Made by a program: the position numbers and the translations under genes. This document shows positions 61,186 to 64,000 of a stretch of 64,000 nucleotides of DNA, piece by piece; within the stretch, counting starts at the first letter, position 1; the number at the start of each line of letters is the position of its first letter. A model generated the notes under the pieces. The model made no database searches. It was not told the origin of the DNA and saw only the letters and a list, made by a program, of their open reading frames with translations. The DNA is from Agrobacterium pusense (GTDB taxonomy: Bacteria; Pseudomonadota; Alphaproteobacteria; Rhizobiales; Rhizobiaceae): positions 124,001 through 188,000 of the forward strand of contig NZ_FNBB01000001.1 of assembly GCF_900102105.1 (NCBI RefSeq), in the 5' to 3' direction.

Positions 61186-61555
61186 GACGATCTCCTTGAG
61201 GGCGGCAAAATATTCTTGATTGACTGATCAATCAATAAAAAATGCGCCATTCCGTGTCGCTATTTTGCTGTAAATCAATTCTTTCTCATCGGACGGACCC
61301 TGGTTTCGGCAATGGCCGGCGCGTGAGGATCATCTTCATGCTCCCGGCGCGGTCACGGGGGAAAAACTAAACCGTGATATACTGCGAATTGGGAATGGAA
61401 CACGTTCCGTGCTAATATCCCAGCTGATACAAATTTCGCTGGAAGCGGCGCCAGACGAAAGACAATAAAAACGCCCGCCCTAGACCACGACGGCAGCCGA
61501 TACCCATCCGGGCATCGAATGACCGTTCGCAGTGTTTAAAGAAGGGAGTGATATC
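61186..61555. other. Divergent spacer between betI and the orphan ParD gene
   Basis: This 370-base spacer holds the BetI operator near its betI end and GGAAC-AC-GTTCC at 61397-61408 further on. The remainder shows no ORF, RNA or repeat that I can support. Confidence 0.5.
61216..61235. promoter_or_regulatory. BetI operator
   Basis: TTGATTGACTGATCAATCAA: perfect 8-base arms around CTGA, upstream of betI. It matches the position and symmetry of BetI boxes; choline should release it. Confidence 0.83.
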
Positions 61556-61792
61556 ATGCCAATGGTGACAGTATCGATTTCCCCGGAACAGGCAGCGAGA
61601 ATGCGCGAAGCCGTCAATTGCGGGGCTTATGCATCCGGTAGCGAGGTCGTCAGGGAAGCGCTGCGATTATGGGCGGCGTCTGGCGCACACGGTATGGGCG
61701 CGAAGTCCAGGGAACCCGTGGAAGCCGACCGGGAGCGGGTGAACGTGGCTGATCTCTATGCCGCGCACTCAGGACATGTCCGCCGGGCGTGA
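61556..61792 (+). CDS. Orphan ParD-like antitoxin
   Basis: A 78-residue ribbon-helix-helix protein: MVTVSISPEQAARMREAVNCGAYASGSEVVREALRLWAA is a classic ParD/CopG start, while the C-terminal part (ESREPVEADRERVNVADLYAAHSG-like) is short. No ParE or RelE gene follows; the next gene is an EAL-GGDEF protein 168 bases later. The start at 61556 follows GAAGGGAG. It may be a relic, or act on a toxin encoded elsewhere. Confidence 0.75.
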   Translation: MPMVTVSISPEQAARMREAVNCGAYASGSEVVREALRLWAASGAHGMGAKSREPVEADRERVNVADLYAAHSGHVRRA

Positions 61793-61842
61793 GGCCCGGC
61801 TACTACCCCATATATCAAGGGGGTTGCAACAAAACGTTCATC

Positions 61843-61872
61843 AAAGCTTCACAGACGTGAAAGCTTTTGTTG
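61843..61872 (+). terminator. Hairpin after the orphan ParD gene
   Basis: AAAGCTTCAC and GTGAAAGCTTT pair with one bulge around AGAC, followed by TTTGTT. It should end the ParD transcript before the EAL-GGDEF gene. Confidence 0.5.
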
Positions 61873-61960
61873 ACCTGTAATCTGCGATTGTTCGCCGCAA
61901 AAGAGAAAAGCTCTCCTTACCTCAGCCACGGAAGGAAAGCCGTAATAGCGGAGAACAGAA

Positions 61961-63763
61961 ATGCAGGCCGTTACGCTGGAAAACGATGCCGTAAGGCGAT
62001 TTGCCTCCGGGCACATGTTTCCCATGGCGAAGCTCGTGCTGGAAACCGCGTTTCAGCCGATCGTCGAGGCGACGACGGGCACTATTTTCGGTTATGAATC
62101 ACTGATGCGCGGCCACGACCGGCTCGGTTTTTCCGATCCGCTGGCGCTTCTCGACCAGGCGGCGCAGGGCGGCGAACTCAAGGCTTTCGAGCAGATGCTG
62201 GCGAGCCGCGCGCTGGCGAAATTCTCCACCCTGCCTGACTTCTCCTCCGCCACCCTGTTTCTCAACCTCGATGTGAGGCTGATCGCGCAGGGCGACGCCA
62301 TTCTCGACAAGCTTGTGGGCCACCTGGCGCGCGCGGGTATTCCCCCCTCCTCCATCTGCTTCGAGCTTTCCGAACGCTTCGACAATACAAGCGTCCCCGA
62401 ATTCACGACGCTGATTGCCCGCATGCGGAAAGAGGGCTTCAAGCTGGCAATCGACGATTTTGGCGCGGGACACGGCGAGATGAAGCTTCTGTGCGATTTT
62501 CCGCTGGACTATCTGAAGATCGACCGTCACTTCATCACCGGCGTCGATCATCTGCCGCGCAAGCAGCATCTTGTCCGCAGCATCGTCAATATTGCCCATG
62601 TTCTGGGGGTGCGGGTCATTGCCGAGGGCATTGAAACAGAAGCGGAGTTCCTGACGTGTCGCGAATTCGGCGTCGACCTGGTGCAGGGCTGGCTGATCGC
62701 CAGGCCAACGGTCTTCACCAGCGAGTTGCCGGAGAGCTTTCCCCACATCAACCGCATCGGCGTGGCGCGGCGCAACAGCCAGACTCTGGATGAGATCCTG
62801 ATCCGCCGTGAGATCGAACGACTTCCGACCGTCTTCGAACATGACAGCGTCGACAGCGTCTTCGAGCTCTTCCGGAGAAACCCGCAGCAGGCGTTTTTTC
62901 CGGTTCTCAATGCCAACGGCGAACCGCGCGGCGTCATCAACGAATATCATCTCAAGGAATATATCTACCGACCCTTTGGCCGTGACCTGCTCAAGAACAA
63001 GATCTATGAGCGCACCATCTCCCATTTCGTCGACGCCGCGCCGATCGTCGGTCTCGATGCCGATGCCGACCAGTTGATGAACATGTTTGCCAGCATGGGC
63101 GGCAGCGCCTGCATTATCCTCACCGAAAACATGCGTTATGCCGGTATCGTTTCGGCCGCTTCGCTGATCAAGGTCATCAACGAAAAGCAGCTCAAGATGG
63201 CGCAGGACCAGAACCCGCTGACGGCACTGCCGGGCAACCGCGCGATTGGCGGCTTCATCGCCGACCGCTGCAGCGATGGCGACGAGACCCGCTTCTTCTG
63301 CTATTGCGACTTCGACAACTTCAAACCCTTCAACGACAAATACGGCTTCAACGCAGGCGACCACGCCATCACCCTGTTTTCAGCACTGATGCGCCGTTAC
63401 TTTTTTGCCGGCGACTGCTTCCTCGGACATATTGGCGGTGATGACTTCTTCATCGGCGTGCGCGACTGGGCGGTGGAAGACCTGACGGAAATACTCGAGC
63501 GGCTGCTCAGCGATTTCCACGACGATGTCGCGGAACTGTATTCGGCCGAGGATCGCGAGGCGGGCTGCATGAAGGGCCAGGACCGGCACGGCAATGAGCG
63601 GGACTTCGCGCTTCTGCGCTGTTCCATTGGCGTTCTGAGCTTGCCCAAAGGATTGATCATCGCCAATCCCGAGCGCATCGGCAGCGAGATCGCGGGCGTT
63701 AAGGCGGCTGCGAAGGAAAATGACAGCGGCCTCGTCATCCGGGTCTTCGGCGAGACAAATTGA
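61961..63763 (+). CDS. EAL-CBS-GGDEF c-di-GMP signalling protein
   Basis: A 600-residue soluble protein. The N-terminal EAL domain (about 25-255) has YESLMRG (Glu46), LNLD, ELSER, AIDDFGAG, LKIDR, EGIE and VQGW, so all catalytic residues appear present and phosphodiesterase activity is likely. A CBS pair (about 275-405) follows. The C-terminal GGDEF domain (about 415-600) has a changed signature GGDDF (about 492), so diguanylate cyclase activity is uncertain. The order EAL first, GGDEF last, is the reverse of the commonest arrangement and matches a known CBS-containing group. Confidence 0.87.
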   Translation: MQAVTLENDAVRRFASGHMFPMAKLVLETAFQPIVEATTGTIFGYESLMRGHDRLGFSDPLALLDQAAQGGELKAFEQMLASRALAKFSTLPDFSSATLFLNLDVRLIAQGDAILDKLVGHLARAGIPPSSICFELSERFDNTSVPEFTTLIARMRKEGFKLAIDDFGAGHGEMKLLCDFPLDYLKIDRHFITGVDHLPRKQHLVRSIVNIAHVLGVRVIAEGIETEAEFLTCREFGVDLVQGWLIARPTVFTSELPESFPHINRIGVARRNSQTLDEILIRREIERLPTVFEHDSVDSVFELFRRNPQQAFFPVLNANGEPRGVINEYHLKEYIYRPFGRDLLKNKIYERTISHFVDAAPIVGLDADADQLMNMFASMGGSACIILTENMRYAGIVSAASLIKVINEKQLKMAQDQNPLTALPGNRAIGGFIADRCSDGDETRFFCYCDFDNFKPFNDKYGFNAGDHAITLFSALMRRYFFAGDCFLGHIGGDDFFIGVRDWAVEDLTEILERLLSDFHDDVAELYSAEDREAGCMKGQDRHGNERDFALLRCSIGVLSLPKGLIIANPERIGSEIAGVKAAAKENDSGLVIRVFGETN

Positions 63764-63850
63764 CACCAGTGACAAACGGCCTTCTTCCCTAAGCGGCGCA
63801 TCTGACCTACATCTTCAGGCGACGCCGATAGTGAGGAGTTGCCCCTGACC

Positions 63851-64000
63851 ATGCCCGACCCCAAGACCCTGCCCGAAAAAATGCGTTTCATCGACCTTCC
63901 CTCCCATGGCGGTCCGGAAGTGATGCGTCTTTCGCAAGCGCCTTTGCCAAAGCCCGCGAAAGGCGAGGTTCTGGTGAAGGTCGAGGCAGCAGGCGTCAAC
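63851..64000 (+). CDS. Zinc-type NADPH:quinone oxidoreductase, 5' part
   Basis: The first 50 codons of a medium-chain reductase, cut by the window end. MRFIDLPSHGGPEVMRLSQAPLPKPAKGEVLVKVEAAGVN is typical of the Qor/NADPH:quinone group (the AAGVN motif leads into the substrate site). The cofactor-binding domain is outside the window. The ATG at 63851 is chosen; a second Met ten codons in is an alternative. Confidence 0.78.
   Translation, partial: MPDPKTLPEKMRFIDLPSHGGPEVMRLSQAPLPKPAKGEVLVKVEAAGVN

Noticed and set aside
62099-63364. A 421-codon minus-strand ORF within the EAL-GGDEF gene.
   Set aside because: Shadow of a well-supported c-di-GMP gene.

Overview
The window is a 64 kb chromosomal stretch of a rhizobial alphaproteobacterium, most likely Agrobacterium or a close relative. 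The reasons are the GC-rich coding style, a protein matching the Agrobacterium-defined Atu4866 family, the dmeRF, ohr/ohrR, choWV and betIBA gene sets, and many intergenic palindromic elements of the kind described in rhizobia. It is dense ordinary chromosome: no rRNA, tRNA, CRISPR array, prophage or insertion sequence was recognised. Genus and gene names come from recall of families, not from a database search.

Layout. 0-2 kb: choline ABC transporter genes choW-choV (the binding protein would lie upstream). 2.4-5 kb: a small unknown gene behind a CtrA-like box, the divalent-metal exporter and repressor dmeF/dmeR with its operator, an unknown small gene, and a ZntR-like MerR regulator. 5-7.3 kb: proline iminopeptidase, GNAT, DJ-1/PfpI protein. 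7.4-10.6 kb: cobalt transporter genes cbtB-cbtA plus an unknown third gene behind a cobalamin riboswitch, then two c-type cytochromes. 10.6-16 kb: LysE exporter with WYL regulator, metallophosphoesterase, Fe/Mn superoxide dismutase, small secreted protein, acetyltransferase, LysR regulator. 16-31 kb: chemoreceptor, branched-chain aminotransferase, trans-aconitate methyltransferase, VOC protein with WYL regulator, bestrophin, aldo/keto reductase, LysE with AraC, SDR with HxlR, HerA-like ATPase, and a LysR-controlled SDR/carboxymuconolactone/Atu4866 operon.

31-45 kb: a VOC/DUF1579/DUF899/MarR/YciI group, an ABC-F protein behind a probable regulatory leader peptide, a RES-Xre toxin-antitoxin pair, ohr/ohrR, two L,D-transpeptidases, and a ZntA-type metal ATPase with two identical metal-binding domains. 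45-57 kb: glycosyltransferase, TAT hydrolase, DNA ligase with its exonuclease, MFS pump with MarR regulator, two GSTs, asparaginase, DUF3750 protein, ClC channel, ParDE-like toxin-antitoxin pair. 57-64 kb: betA, betB, betI (choline to glycine betaine), an orphan ParD-like antitoxin, an EAL-CBS-GGDEF c-di-GMP protein, and the start of a quinone oxidoreductase.

Functional themes. Metal homeostasis recurs: cobalt/nickel efflux (dmeF), cobalt uptake under B12 control (cbtBA), and zinc/cadmium efflux (zntA), whose promoter shares half-sites with the dyad at zntR 37 kb away. Choline use is split between the two ends: uptake (choWV) and oxidation (betIBA). Ten palindromic intergenic elements fall into three classes. 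None sits in a divergent promoter region. The main candidates for unusual biology are the ABC-F leader, the HMA duplication with only synonymous differences, and the covarying palindromic elements.
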